Positions 7,489 to 15,834 of a stretch of 43,505 bases of DNA are shown here, one piece after another. Position 1 is the first letter of the stretch. Each line of letters begins with the position of its first letter. This DNA is from a virus. The stretch spans positions 1-43,505 of the IMG/VR virus record IMGVR_UViG_3300042362_000136, one strand, 5' to 3'. A program made the translations under genes and the position numbers. The notes beneath the pieces are model-generated. The model saw only the letters and a list, made by a program, of their open reading frames with translations, was not told the DNA's origin and searched no databases.

Positions 7489-8424
7489 ATGACCTCACCG
7501 GGGAGTCTTGTTTCTTCTAGGCTGGTTAAAGCTGGCGCAGACCCAGACGCAGTGGCGTATGCCGTCGTTAGACGGTATCAGCAACGTGGCAAGTCACTTC
7601 GTTTACAGGAAGCGAACGAGTCCCTGAGAATGCTACAACTGATCTATCGTCAGGAGGCGATGCGCGGAGTGATTTCACCCGTTGAGCGGGTTCTTGAAAG
7701 TTATGTTCTGGAAGTCTGCAACTCAGTAGAGAGAACATATCGGGCGATCTACGGGGCGAGACAGCTTGGGAAAGCCCACGAATCGCATCATATTCCGCCG
7801 GAAGCCGCACGCGCATTGTGGGAGAGTGCTCTGGAATCGAACGAACGCGGGGCTAGGTTGGAGAACGCGCTTCACCTACAGTCTATGCACAACGAGGTAA
7901 GCGAACGCGCCTATCGTGCTGCTGCGGAAATTATGCAGGTTGATGTGAGACCATCGTTGGTTTCTGAAGTCGCGGCTCGGTCATCCTCGCATACACCGTT
8001 GATCGCTGGAATCTTGGAAACGACCAAAAACGCCGTGAGAACTGCGGTTGAGGCTGCTATCAAGGCGAAGAAGGGTTTCACTGAGATGGTCAGAGATGTT
8101 CGGCAGAAAGCAGTTCAGATCGCCAAAGGTCGAAGCGGAGTGATTGCCAGAACAGAATCCGTCAGGGCTACCAACGTCGGTGTAGGCATGGCAGCAAAGC
8201 ACAGTTGGCAAGTTTCCCATATCAGCGTAGTTGGTTGCACGGTTGTTGAATGGCAAGGACCGCATCGCTATCGCGGTTTGCCAACCTGCAATATCCAGAA
8301 TGTTCCGGCCAGTGACGCTGATTCGTTGGATTTTCACCCAAATCACACAGGCTTCTATGCAATCAGCGGAACCGTAAATAGCGATGGTGTTGCGCCAAAT
8401 TTGCCGCTAATGGCTGGAAGTTGA
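7489..8424 (+). CDS. Head morphogenesis protein (Mu gpF / SPP1 gp7-like minor capsid)
   Basis: A 311-aa protein. The C-terminal third carries the Mu-F signature: a helix VIARTESVRATNVGVGMAA, then VVEWQGPHRYRGLPTCN, and DSLDFHPNHTGF with the conserved His-Pro-Asn-His segment near the end. The N-terminal two thirds are long helices with many Arg and Glu. Members are minor head proteins that accompany portal and DNA ejection. It starts at the ATG 2 bp past the portal stop; the TTG at 7483 is in frame but overlaps that stop. Three bases after its stop comes palindrome copy 3. Confidence 0.85.
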   Translation: MTSPGSLVSSRLVKAGADPDAVAYAVVRRYQQRGKSLRLQEANESLRMLQLIYRQEAMRGVISPVERVLESYVLEVCNSVERTYRAIYGARQLGKAHESHHIPPEAARALWESALESNERGARLENALHLQSMHNEVSERAYRAAAEIMQVDVRPSLVSEVAARSSSHTPLIAGILETTKNAVRTAVEAAIKAKKGFTEMVRDVRQKAVQIAKGRSGVIARTESVRATNVGVGMAAKHSWQVSHISVVGCTVVEWQGPHRYRGLPTCNIQNVPASDADSLDFHPNHTGFYAISGTVNSDGVAPNLPLMAGS

Positions 8425-8427
8425 GAT

Positions 8428-8443
8428 TTGCACGAGTGTGCAA
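8428..8443. promoter_or_regulatory. Dispersed palindrome, copy 3
   Basis: TTGCACGAGTGTGCAA (TTTGCAC...GTGCAAA with flanks). It lies 3 bp after a stop codon and 7 bp upstream of the -35 box of the prohead-protease promoter, centred about 50 bp before the predicted transcription start. Confidence 0.85.
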
Positions 8444-8450
8444 AATTATG

Positions 8451-8478
8451 TTGCGTGAGTTTTCACGAATGGTAGAAT
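8451..8478 (+). promoter_or_regulatory. Promoter for the prohead protease gene
   Basis: TTGCGT (8451-8456), 16-bp spacer, TAGAAT (8473-8478), then 6 bp to ATG 8485, predicting a leaderless mRNA. The weak -35 lies just downstream of a palindrome copy. Confidence 0.5.
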
Positions 8479-8484
8479 TGCGAT

Positions 8485-9750
8485 ATGCCTAAATTGGTCA
8501 AAATCAAAAGGGCGGGGAGCGTCGTTGTTCCCAAGGCTCCGAAGCAAGAACCTGCCCCTTCGATTGTAGGCAAGACCGTTCGCTATAGGATCGGCTCTGG
8601 TAACGACATGGTTGATGTCATTGGGCTGGTTAAATCCGTCAATGGTGGAACGGCTATTGTGTCTCCCACCATCCCCAATCCAGACGGTGTTCTCTATGTA
8701 GCGAAGGACGTTTCTTTCTGCCTACCCACCGATCTCTTGGACGTAATCGACGTTCGTTGCAGGGCTGACCGCAACGTGAAAGCATTTGAAACCCGTGATC
8801 CGCTTGATACTACCAAAGCGGCTAGGGAGGTAAAGGCCGATGGTATCATCGTGGACTATCAAGATGTGACCTTTGAGGGCTACGGCTCCACGTTCAAGAA
8901 TGTCACCCCGGAAGATCGTGACGGTGACTACATCATGCAGGGGGCGTTTGACCGCACGCTTCGTCAGTTCATGGAGAACCCTGTGATGCTTACGGATCAC
9001 ACCCGTTCTGTTAGGAACTTGATGGGCAAGTATGACAAGATTTCCGTCAACAACCGTGGCTTGGCACTTCGCGGAGTGGTAACGAACTCTCCTCACCCGG
9101 ATGCAGTTCATGTCCGCTTTCAGATCATGGAGAAAGCGTTGAAGACCCTGAGCATTGGTGGGTTCTTCTACTACATGGATGACTACAAAGGTATCGAGGA
9201 GATCGAGCTTCACGAAACCAGCCTAGTGGTTATTCCGGCTAACCCAGACGCTAATTTCAGCATCCGTTCCATCACAGAGGATGTTACGGCAAAAGCATTT
9301 GAGCGATACAGGTCTTTGAACGGCGGAGAATTGAGGCAATCCGCAAAGACCAGTGTTACCGAGAAAGCACCGTCTCTGATTGCCCCGTCTTTTATGGCGG
9401 CTTCCGCAGAGCGTGGGATTCGTCTTCACGAAGAAGGCTACTCGGGTGATGGGCTGAAGCCGGAAACTGTGGCAGATGCTCGTAAAATGGCGAACGGGGA
9501 AGCTCTCAGCGAATACAAGTGGCGAAAGATCGGGCCTTGGATCGCTAGGCATATTGGCGACCTTGATGCTGTGCAGGGTGACGAGATTACCCCCGGACTT
9601 GTCGCTATGCTCTTGTGGGGTGGCGGTTCCTCAAAAGAAAATGCTCGTCGCGCCCAGTCTTATGCTGAACGACTTGTTGAGCGTATTGATGCCGACAAGG
9701 GCAGTGACGAAACGCATACCGTCCAAGATGACTTGGATGAAGATGCTTGA
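8485..9750 (+). CDS. Prohead protease (HK97/S78 type) with extra N- and C-terminal domains
   Basis: A 421-aa protein. The central serine protease (about 120-262) has GYGSTF, the catalytic His in LTDHTRS (His172), the catalytic Ser in LSIGG (Ser223) and the family ending IEEIELHETSLVVIPANPDA. It would mature the capsid by trimming scaffold and capsid delta domains. Two additions are unusual in size: a ~90-residue N-terminal beta-rich module (VGKTVRYRIGSGNDM...VLYVAKDV) and a C-terminal module (about 308-400, HEEGYSGDGLKPETVADARKMA...WIARHIGDLDA...ITPGLVAMLLWGGG) that I recall from other phage structural or protease proteins, function unknown. It is transcribed from its own leaderless promoter. 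Confidence 0.9.
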   Translation: MPKLVKIKRAGSVVVPKAPKQEPAPSIVGKTVRYRIGSGNDMVDVIGLVKSVNGGTAIVSPTIPNPDGVLYVAKDVSFCLPTDLLDVIDVRCRADRNVKAFETRDPLDTTKAAREVKADGIIVDYQDVTFEGYGSTFKNVTPEDRDGDYIMQGAFDRTLRQFMENPVMLTDHTRSVRNLMGKYDKISVNNRGLALRGVVTNSPHPDAVHVRFQIMEKALKTLSIGGFFYYMDDYKGIEEIELHETSLVVIPANPDANFSIRSITEDVTAKAFERYRSLNGGELRQSAKTSVTEKAPSLIAPSFMAASAERGIRLHEEGYSGDGLKPETVADARKMANGEALSEYKWRKIGPWIARHIGDLDAVQGDEITPGLVAMLLWGGGSSKENARRAQSYAERLVERIDADKGSDETHTVQDDLDEDA

Positions 9751-9775
9751 CGATTAGGCATTTCACTCATATTTT
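9747..9775 (+). promoter_or_regulatory. Major capsid promoter
   Basis: TTGACG (9747-9752), 17-bp spacer, TATTTT (9770-9775), predicted start near 9782. The same TTGACG / 17 / TA-TTT pattern precedes the tail-tube candidate, as expected for two highly expressed virion genes. Confidence 0.55.
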
Positions 9776-9865
9776 TTTTCAAATCAATTTTTCTCCTAAA
9801 GTGTCATGCCAATAATCGGCATGGTCGATCAGCAGAAGCCCAACCAAATACCAAAGACAATACCC

Positions 9866-11611
9866 ATGAAACTGACCCTCAAGGAAAAACTCCGGTTGGC
9901 ACATCTGAAGTCGATCAGTGCCGACAAGCTCACGGACATTGAAAAGTCCGAACTGGTTGCCCTCGAAACGAAGGCAAAGAACGCGAACGAGAACATCGAG
10001 GAAATCGTCAAGAACTACACCCCCGATGGCGAAGGTGAGTCCGACGAAGGTGATGGCGAAAGCTCCATCACCCCCGAAGAGCTTGCCAACATCGTCAGCA
10101 AAGCGGTGAAGGAGGCGACCTCCGATGCTGGCATCGACTCCAAGAAGCTTGTCGAAGACATCACTGCTTCGATCAAGTCTCAGAAGACCATCACGGTCGA
10201 TGAAGTCGAAGCTGTCATCACCAAGCACCTCGGTGGCAACGGCATCGACAAGGAAGCCCTCGTCAAGACCATCCGCGATACCATCACTGCCCAACGCAGT
10301 GAGGGTTCCATCACGGAGAAGCAATTCGAGAAACTTCTCGACAAGTTCGCCGCTTCGATCAAGGCTCCGCGTGCCAACCAGTTCCCCGAAAGCGGAAAGG
10401 GTTCTCGCCCCATCGAGCACCGTTCCGGCAACCTTTCGGTCGCTGAGAAGCAACTCCTCAACATCTGTCTGATGAACGTCAGCGAAGATGCCAAGTCCTC
10501 GACCATCAAGTCCGGTGGCTCGATCCCGACCAGCATCAACGACGGCATCACCGCAGAGCAACTGAGCAACGCTCAGAATCGCGGCTCGGCTCGTCTCAAG
10601 AGTCTTCGTGATTCCGTCGTTCTCGGCGGCAAGACCATCACCACTGGCGGGTCCGGTGAGGGTGCGGAACTGGTCTTCACTGACCTTTCCTCGCTTCTCC
10701 AAGAACGTCTGTATCTGAATTCCGATCTCGCCATGGAAATGATGGCTTCGGAAATCGCGATGCCGACTGATCCGTTCAAGTTCCCGATGACCACCACGCG
10801 CCCCACCTTCAAGGTTGGCGCGGAGAATCCCGGCAGCAACCCCACCGCGAGCAACCCCGGAACGGCGAATATCACCCTCGACGCCAAGAAGCTGATCGGT
10901 ATGTCCGATTACAGCTACGAAGCGGACGAGGACTCTATCGTCGCCGTTCTTCCGATGCTCACCGAAGGTCTGTCCGCTGGTGCTGCTGATGCTTTCGAGA
11001 GTGCCCTCATCGAGGGTGACACGACTGCTACCCACCAGCACTCGGATTACCACGCCGTGACCAACCACCACGCGAAGCTCTTCAAGGGCTTCCGCAAGTA
11101 TGCGCTTGCTGGGTCCATCACCAAAGACCTTAGCACGGGCAACATCAACGCCTCCAACATCAAGGCGATGCGGAAGCTGATGAAGAAGTATGGTGTGCGT
11201 CCCCGCGACCTGCTCCTCATCTGCGGCCCTATGGGATACAACGATCTCGTCGGTCTGGATGAAACCCTCACCTTTGAGAAGGTCGGTTCCGCTGCTGCGG
11301 CCCGTATCCTCACTGGCGAAGCGGCTTCCATCTTCGGCATCCGCATCGTGGTTTCCGCGCAACTCCGCGAAGACCTCAATGCCTCGGGTGTCTACGACGG
11401 TTCCACCACCACCAAGGGTTCGCTTCTGCTCGTTCACCGTCCTTCGTGGATGGTGGGTGTCCGTCGCGGCTTCACTCTTGAGGTGGACGTTGACAAGATG
11501 CAGCAGGTCAACTACGTCATCGCGAGCTTCCGCCGCGCCTTCACTCCGATGGAGACGCCCAGCACCTCGATCCCGAGCGTGTGCCTCGGCTACAACAACA
11601 CCGCCGCGTGA
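9866..11611 (+). CDS. Major capsid protein (HK97 fold) with long N-terminal scaffold-like region
   Basis: A 582-aa protein. The first ~200 residues are charged and helical (KLTLKEKLRLAHLKSISADKL...), a delta/scaffold domain that the upstream protease should remove. The remainder reads as an HK97-fold shell protein: ELVFTDLSSLLQERLYLNSDLAMEMMASEI, PFKFPMTTTRPTFKVG, the E-loop/P-domain stretch LDAKKLIGMSDYSYEADEDSIVAVLP, and SLLLVHRPSWMVGVRRGFTLEVD near the end. ATG 9866 begins the convincing coiled-coil; in-frame ATG 9806 would add 20 less convincing residues and sits in a small inverted repeat (ATGCC...GGCAT). The gene is bracketed by its own promoter and a terminator, consistent with high, separate expression. 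Confidence 0.88.
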   Translation: MKLTLKEKLRLAHLKSISADKLTDIEKSELVALETKAKNANENIEEIVKNYTPDGEGESDEGDGESSITPEELANIVSKAVKEATSDAGIDSKKLVEDITASIKSQKTITVDEVEAVITKHLGGNGIDKEALVKTIRDTITAQRSEGSITEKQFEKLLDKFAASIKAPRANQFPESGKGSRPIEHRSGNLSVAEKQLLNICLMNVSEDAKSSTIKSGGSIPTSINDGITAEQLSNAQNRGSARLKSLRDSVVLGGKTITTGGSGEGAELVFTDLSSLLQERLYLNSDLAMEMMASEIAMPTDPFKFPMTTTRPTFKVGAENPGSNPTASNPGTANITLDAKKLIGMSDYSYEADEDSIVAVLPMLTEGLSAGAADAFESALIEGDTTATHQHSDYHAVTNHHAKLFKGFRKYALAGSITKDLSTGNINASNIKAMRKLMKKYGVRPRDLLLICGPMGYNDLVGLDETLTFEKVGSAAAARILTGEAASIFGIRIVVSAQLREDLNASGVYDGSTTTKGSLLLVHRPSWMVGVRRGFTLEVDVDKMQQVNYVIASFRRAFTPMETPSTSIPSVCLGYNNTAA

Positions 11612-11672
11612 TCGTTGTAGTTCACATTTCTCGTCAGTAGGTGTTTGCCAACCTTGCTGATGCGGATAGCAG

Positions 11673-11709
11673 AACCACCACTCCGAAAGGGGTGGTGGTT
11701 TTTGTTTTT
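11673..11709 (+). terminator. Rho-independent terminator after the capsid gene
   Basis: A 12-bp stem (AACCACCACTCC at 11673-11684 with GGGGTGGTGGTT at 11689-11700, one G-T wobble), GAAA loop, then a T-rich tract (TTTGTTTTTG). It partly overlaps the -35 of the next promoter. Confidence 0.92.
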
Positions 11710-11735
11710 GTGCCTAGCTCGATGGCTGCTATAGT
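11708..11735 (+). promoter_or_regulatory. Promoter for the glycosyltransferase-like gene
   Basis: TTGTGC (11708-11713), 16-bp spacer, TATAGT (11730-11735), 6 bp to ATG 11742: another predicted leaderless start, directly after the capsid terminator. Confidence 0.5.
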
Positions 11736-11741
11736 TAGTTC

Positions 11742-12614
11742 ATGGCAAACACCGAACGTCCTGTTGAAGTTATCCTCTGCGACCAGTATTATCCCCAATC
11801 TACAGAACTACGAGATTGGCGTATGTCACTGTGGGAGGAAGGCATACGAAATTACGGGGACACAGCTATCCGCGTATCAGCAAACCCATACCAATACGGA
11901 GACGTATGTATAACATGGGGTCCAAGGACACCAGATGTAGCACATCTGCACGCCGCTCACCATCTAGTGATGGAATGCGGATTCTTGGGTGATCGACTCA
12001 ACAACTTCTACGTTGGGTTCTCCGGGTTGAACGGAATGGGGAAACCTGCTGGCCCAATATTGGAAGGAGCCGGGGAGGAGTGGTATTCAGAACTCAAACC
12101 GTTGCCGCGAAGACGCGAACACAAGAACGTGGTCATTTTGGGGCAGGTGGCCAAGGATGCCAATCTGCTCCCCTTACACCACTCAGACGATGAAAGACCG
12201 TTGGTGTATGCAGAATATTTGAGAAAGCTCGCTTACTTTCTTGAGCGTAGGGGGTGTGCTGTTGGATTTCGAGGGCATCCAATGGATTCAGCTTGGACTA
12301 ATATGGTAGCACCTGATGTCTTCCTCTTTGACAAGGAGGGCTGGAGTAAGGAGAAGATTTTCGAGTGGGCTGACTTGGCAGTTTCATTCTCATCAAACTC
12401 TTTGGTGGAAGCATTCATGCACGGAGTGGATGTCATGCCAGCACACCCCGGAAGTATGTGCTGGAGTGTGAGGAGCACGGTGGATCGGCAAGCCTATTTT
12501 CACGAGCATGAGCGGAGGGCATGGCTTGATTACGTTGCGTCTTCGCAGTTTTCCGCAGAGTCGATTAAGTCTGGGTTGGCGTGGAGTCGCATACGCCCGT
12601 CTTTTGCACGCTAG
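11742..12614 (+). CDS. Glycosyltransferase-like (GT-B / capsule-export-like) protein
   Basis: A 290-aa protein. The second half has a GT-B-like layout: a strand HKNVVILGQVAKDANL opening the donor-side Rossmann fold, CAVGFRGHPMDSAW, and DLAVSFSSNSLVEAFMHGVDVMPAHPGS, which parallels the sugar-nucleotide-binding region of capsule polysaccharide and related transferases. No metal-binding DxD is needed for this fold. It stands alone between capsid and connector genes, with its own promoter, so it may modify a virion protein or interfere with host surface sugars (inference). Its stop codon lies inside palindrome copy 4. The family call is by pattern only. Confidence 0.55.
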   Translation: MANTERPVEVILCDQYYPQSTELRDWRMSLWEEGIRNYGDTAIRVSANPYQYGDVCITWGPRTPDVAHLHAAHHLVMECGFLGDRLNNFYVGFSGLNGMGKPAGPILEGAGEEWYSELKPLPRRREHKNVVILGQVAKDANLLPLHHSDDERPLVYAEYLRKLAYFLERRGCAVGFRGHPMDSAWTNMVAPDVFLFDKEGWSKEKIFEWADLAVSFSSNSLVEAFMHGVDVMPAHPGSMCWSVRSTVDRQAYFHEHERRAWLDYVASSQFSAESIKSGLAWSRIRPSFAR

Positions 12615-12619
12615 TGCAA
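12604..12619. promoter_or_regulatory. Dispersed palindrome, copy 4
   Basis: TTGCACGCTAGTGCAA. It contains the TAG stop of the upstream gene and ends 7 bp before the -35 box at 12627, the same geometry as copy 3. Confidence 0.82.
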
Positions 12620-12626
12620 TCTATAG

Positions 12627-12655
12627 TTGCGGGAACGCAGGACTCCTGTTATCCT
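12627..12655 (+). promoter_or_regulatory. Promoter for the connector-region genes
   Basis: TTGCGG (12627-12632), 17-bp spacer, TATCCT (12650-12655); predicted start near 12662, short leader to ATG 12679 without a Shine-Dalgarno. Confidence 0.45.
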
Positions 12656-12678
12656 TTATTCGCTATCAGCATCCATAT

Positions 12679-13362
12679 ATGAGAACAGTAAAATACGTCG
12701 GTGAACCGAAGAACATTGGTCGATTCGGTGATGTGAAGAAGGGTCAAGAGCTTGTTTTGACCGAAGGAGAGTGGGACTGCGTATCGCTTGATCCGTCTTA
12801 CAAGCTAATCGACGGTGACGTTACCGATGAAGCCATGCGACTCGCTGCTGGAATTCTTCCAATCGGAACTCCGATTTTTGATCTTCGCACTGTTCCGTGG
12901 GAAAACCCGAACGTATTCAATCGACTCACTGCGCGTGCCAGCAGGAACCAACTCAGGGGCATGATCGAAGCCATGCGACTTGCTGGTGCAGTGGTGACGG
13001 AACCTGACTATGATGGTGAGAAATTGTTCGTGGTTGATGCAATCATTTCCGCGTCCAAGAATATGCGATGGGATTGCTACACCGAGCAACAACGTATGCG
13101 GATGCCTCGACTTGAGGACGACGGGACTGGCAACCTCGTTCTCCGACATCAAGAAGAGGGGGCGGTCTACACTCCTCTCATCTACGGTGACGCTCCAGCC
13201 CCACGTTTCAGTAAGGAAGGCGAAGAGTTGACCGAGACCGTCGCCGTTGCTGCTCAACAAGACGAGGAGGAGCAGCAGCAGTCTTCTAAGAAGTCCTCCC
13301 GAAAGTTGAAAACCGTTTCGGCGTTTCGTAAACGATCAAAGCGTCAACCTGCCCTCACATGA
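12679..13362 (+). CDS. Hypothetical virion-region protein
   Basis: A 227-aa protein with an N-terminal compact part (MRTVKYVGEPKNIGRFGDVKKGQELVLTE), a central helical part and a disordered, Gln/Glu- then Lys/Arg-rich tail (EEEQQQSSKKSSRK). I recognise no family. ATG 12679 is chosen because it follows a promoter and palindrome; in-frame codons upstream lie in the preceding gene. Position between major capsid and head-tail connector suggests a head decoration, head-completion or connector-associated role (inference). Its stop overlaps the next start (ATGA). Confidence 0.7.
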   Translation: MRTVKYVGEPKNIGRFGDVKKGQELVLTEGEWDCVSLDPSYKLIDGDVTDEAMRLAAGILPIGTPIFDLRTVPWENPNVFNRLTARASRNQLRGMIEAMRLAGAVVTEPDYDGEKLFVVDAIISASKNMRWDCYTEQQRMRMPRLEDDGTGNLVLRHQEEGAVYTPLIYGDAPAPRFSKEGEELTETVAVAAQQDEEEQQQSSKKSSRKLKTVSAFRKRSKRQPALT

Positions 13363-13559
13363 ACACCAAGGCTACCTACTGCCGTCTCGTAAACTCTTCT
13401 CGTCATCTTTCTCCCGGTGAGAAGGCTGAACACATCATTCGGTTCAACAGTCTCAAAACGGTTGAAGAGCAGGACCGTGCGCTGACGGAATTTCGTAGGT
13501 CGATTCCGCAGGACAAGTCGTTTCAAACCAAGGTGGCTAAAGGACCGCATACTGCCTGA
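13359..13559 (+). CDS. Small hypothetical protein (66 aa)
   Basis: A 66-aa basic protein beginning MNTKATYCRLVNSSRHLSPGEKAEHII. Its ATG overlaps the stop of the preceding gene (ATGA), indicating translational coupling, and the next gene starts 5 bp after it. No family recognised. Existence is supported by the coupling and by the absence of any other gene in this interval. Confidence 0.65.
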   Translation: MNTKATYCRLVNSSRHLSPGEKAEHIIRFNSLKTVEEQDRALTEFRRSIPQDKSFQTKVAKGPHTA

Positions 13560-13564
13560 CTCCT

Positions 13565-14269
13565 ATGAGTGTGACGCTGGAAAAACCCTACTGCTCCCTT
13601 CTCGATGTCCAGAAGGAAACCAAGAATTCTGGACCCGAGCTTACCGATTGGTATCATTCCTGTATCAATCTGGCGTCACGATGGGTTGAAGAGCACTGCC
13701 GTCGTGATTTTCGTTTCCACGACCACTCCGAGGGAGAAGACCCTCTTGTTGTTCGGCGCACATGGGTCATGGAGGACACTGTGTATCTCCCTTGGCCCAT
13801 CATCACACTGACGAAGCTGTGGGTCTACAACGACCGTGTGGTTGGAAAAACCAACGACGATTTGTGGAACCCGGAAGACTACTACTTTGAGAACGATGAC
13901 ACCAAACAGATTGGAAAGATCACGGCAGAGAGTCGAGTGATGTTTCGTGAGAACCCGTTCACCTACCGCAGCCCTACCATTTTCGGGGAATACCCGTTTG
14001 TCCGAAACATGGTCATCGAGGGGACGTTCGGATACCCGAACGATGTTGGCGAGGATGAGGAACCGGAGGTAGGTGACACGAGAATGCCTATCGGTCTTCC
14101 TGCAAGTGTTCGCAAAGCCACCGCAATCATCGCAGCCACCTACAGCTTGGAACGACGTTTGGAGCAAACAAATCTTGAAGGTAACAGGATCGAGCTTATC
14201 GAACTGAATATCCCCGGAGATGTTTATAAGTTGCTCAACAAGTTCCGTAACTTTTCCCATATGCTCTGA
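13565..14269 (+). CDS. Head-tail connector protein (HK97 gp6-like, probable)
   Basis: A 234-aa protein. The N-terminus (CSLLDVQKETKNSGPELTDWYHSCINLASRWVEEHCRRDF) has the helical start typical of phage gp6-like connectors, where a short helix precedes a residue-rich ASxWVExxCxRxF segment, followed by beta strands (WVMEDTVYLPWPIITLTKLWVYND) and a final helix (ASVRKATAIIAATYSLERRL). Such proteins form the ring beneath the portal. The call also relies on position, after the capsid and directly before a gp10-like gene whose ATG overlaps this gene's stop (TGATG). Confidence 0.68.
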   Translation: MSVTLEKPYCSLLDVQKETKNSGPELTDWYHSCINLASRWVEEHCRRDFRFHDHSEGEDPLVVRRTWVMEDTVYLPWPIITLTKLWVYNDRVVGKTNDDLWNPEDYYFENDDTKQIGKITAESRVMFRENPFTYRSPTIFGEYPFVRNMVIEGTFGYPNDVGEDEEPEVGDTRMPIGLPASVRKATAIIAATYSLERRLEQTNLEGNRIELIELNIPGDVYKLLNKFRNFSHML

Positions 14270-14772
14270 TGGCTGGTAGGCAAATAGCGATACGGGTAAA
14301 CGCTAAGACATTGGCTGCGGCTATCAAAAAAACGCAGAAGCAGCTAAGTCGTGCTCACGTAAAAGTCGAACTGAAAAAAATTGCGGACAAGGCTAAAGCT
14401 GAAGCAGTAACTAAGACACCAAAAAGGTTCACAGGCAATACTAAGAAGGGGTGGAAAGTGGTCTCAGGTCGTGGGGTTGCTTGGATTGTCAAGAATGATT
14501 ATAGGGCGATGCGCTATCTCGAAACTGGAACAAAGGAGCACGGACCTAAGCGAGCTAACTTGATGTTCATACCGTTAAACAAGCGTGCCAGAAATGCTGG
14601 TCCAAGAGGGGTTTTTAGAAATCGCAAGAACTTCAAGTTCGGAAAGGATTACATCCTCTCCAAGAGAGTTAGAGGAATCACGGCGCATTATATCATACGT
14701 GATACTGCAATAACGTATTCCGAGGTAACTGAACGAACATTCGATAGGCTTGTAGCTACCAGCATACGATGA
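14269..14772 (+). CDS. HK97 gp10-like neck/tail-completion protein
   Basis: A 167-aa very basic protein. TPKRFTGNTKKGWKVVSGRG...YRAMRYLETGTKEHGPKRANLMFIPL (about 50-105) is the HK97 gp10-like pattern, where a helix and TG-x-hydrophobic strand precede a Y-x-x-xLExGT motif. Members sit at the head-tail interface. It overlaps its neighbours at both ends (1 bp and 4 bp), consistent with a coupled connector operon. Confidence 0.75.
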   Translation: MAGRQIAIRVNAKTLAAAIKKTQKQLSRAHVKVELKKIADKAKAEAVTKTPKRFTGNTKKGWKVVSGRGVAWIVKNDYRAMRYLETGTKEHGPKRANLMFIPLNKRARNAGPRGVFRNRKNFKFGKDYILSKRVRGITAHYIIRDTAITYSEVTERTFDRLVATSIR

Positions 14773-15323
14773 ATCCTACTGTAAACGACGTATATCGCTT
14801 CTGTGCCCCAGCTTGGGAAATTAACGAGCGTTTGATCTATCACTCGCAGCCGGGACGTATGCTGGCTGGACTGAAGTATGACCCCGAGGGCACAAAACAA
14901 TCCATGGGCGAGGACAGTTACCCTGCCATGCAGTTCGACACATTTCAGTTGACCGAGAATATCTCAGCAGGTGCGCCTAGAACCGCAGATCATTCCAAGA
15001 AGAATTCTCCGGTAGCCCCGCAGCAAATTCTTAGGTATCGCTGCTCATTCTCTAGGCAGAAAGGGTTGTTTCGCAGAGACCCGACAGAACCATCGTCCCC
15101 CAAAGGGGCTATGGATTGGTTGACTTTAATCATTGATGCTATCGAGATTAGTAGGGATGGGGAGGACACGGTGGACACAAGCCTTGGGGGTTCGGTTATT
15201 CAACCTACTCGTGTTGTCGTGGAAGAGAATGAGAACACCGAAAACGCATTTCACTTTTTCCTTGAAATCACCCTGTATCCACAGCATCATTGCCGTGGAG
15301 AAAGGCAAACTACGTTGGCATAA
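14769..15323 (+). CDS. Putative tail terminator / completion protein
   Basis: A 184-aa protein, alpha-beta in appearance, with a helix near MDWLTLIIDAIEIS (about 116-129) and a final beta segment HFFLEITLYPQ. I do not recognise the sequence. In HK97-like tail modules the gene after gp10 normally encodes the tail terminator, and the size is suitable, so the call is positional. Start ATG 14769 overlaps the previous stop (ATGA). The next gene has its own promoter immediately after this stop. Confidence 0.45.
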   Translation: MNPTVNDVYRFCAPAWEINERLIYHSQPGRMLAGLKYDPEGTKQSMGEDSYPAMQFDTFQLTENISAGAPRTADHSKKNSPVAPQQILRYRCSFSRQKGLFRRDPTEPSSPKGAMDWLTLIIDAIEISRDGEDTVDTSLGGSVIQPTRVVVEENENTENAFHFFLEITLYPQHHCRGERQTTLA

Positions 15324-15329
15324 TCACTG

Positions 15330-15358
15330 TTGACGCTTTGCGATTGGAGTGGTAATTT
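15330..15358 (+). promoter_or_regulatory. Promoter for the tail-tube candidate
   Basis: TTGACG (15330-15335), 17-bp spacer, TAATTT (15353-15358); predicted start near 15365 and a leader of about 19 nt to ATG 15384. Closely parallels the capsid promoter. Confidence 0.55.
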
Positions 15359-15383
15359 TTACACAACTAACCCATCTATTGCC

Positions 15384-15728
15384 ATGCCCTGCGGAACCAT
15401 TGTCGGAGAAGAACTTGAATTCGGAATCGAACAAGACGAGGCGAGCCTTGTCACGCAGTCGGTGTCCGTCACGAACAAAATGGACAAGAAGGAGGCGCGT
15501 AACAACTGTGGAGACATTGTTACGGTTGCTTACTACAACCCGACCTCTGAAGTTCAGATCGAAGGTCTCGGAACTGCTAGCAACACTATCGGTTCGGCCT
15601 TGTCGCTCGCCGGAACGTATATCACCCTCGCTGGTGATACGTTTGTTGACGAAGTCTCTGTTGAGAAGGCGAACGAAGAGTTCGTCAAGTCTTCGATCAA
15701 AGCGACCAGCTACGGCGGCATCAGCTAA
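15384..15728 (+). CDS. Putative tail tube (major tail) protein
   Basis: A 114-aa protein, mostly predicted beta strand, starting MPCGTIVGEELEFGIEQDEASLVTQSVS and ending VKSSIKATSYGGIS. No family match by eye. Evidence for tail tube is its position between the tail-terminator candidate and the tail chaperones, and a dedicated promoter of the same type as the capsid gene, as would suit an abundant protein. It is small for a tube protein but within range for a minimal one. An in-frame TTG at 15330 overlaps the promoter, so ATG 15384 is used. Confidence 0.5.
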   Translation: MPCGTIVGEELEFGIEQDEASLVTQSVSVTNKMDKKEARNNCGDIVTVAYYNPTSEVQIEGLGTASNTIGSALSLAGTYITLAGDTFVDEVSVEKANEEFVKSSIKATSYGGIS

Positions 15729-15834
15729 CGACTTACTGACAGTTTGCGGATGCGGGTAACGAGGTCTGCACAGTCAGCCCAAAGAAACCCGAATACGGAC
15801 TCTTTCAGTTGTTGACGCGATTGGTCGAGTCGAA

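Noticed and set aside
9779-11437. Long open frame on the minus strand opposite the capsid gene
   Set aside because: Composition (Arg/Gly/Asp-rich) is typical of a shadow of a codon-biased gene; no motif and no start signal.
11641-11913. Open frame across the capsid terminator
   Set aside because: It runs through the terminator hairpin and overlaps the promoter and the glycosyltransferase-like gene.
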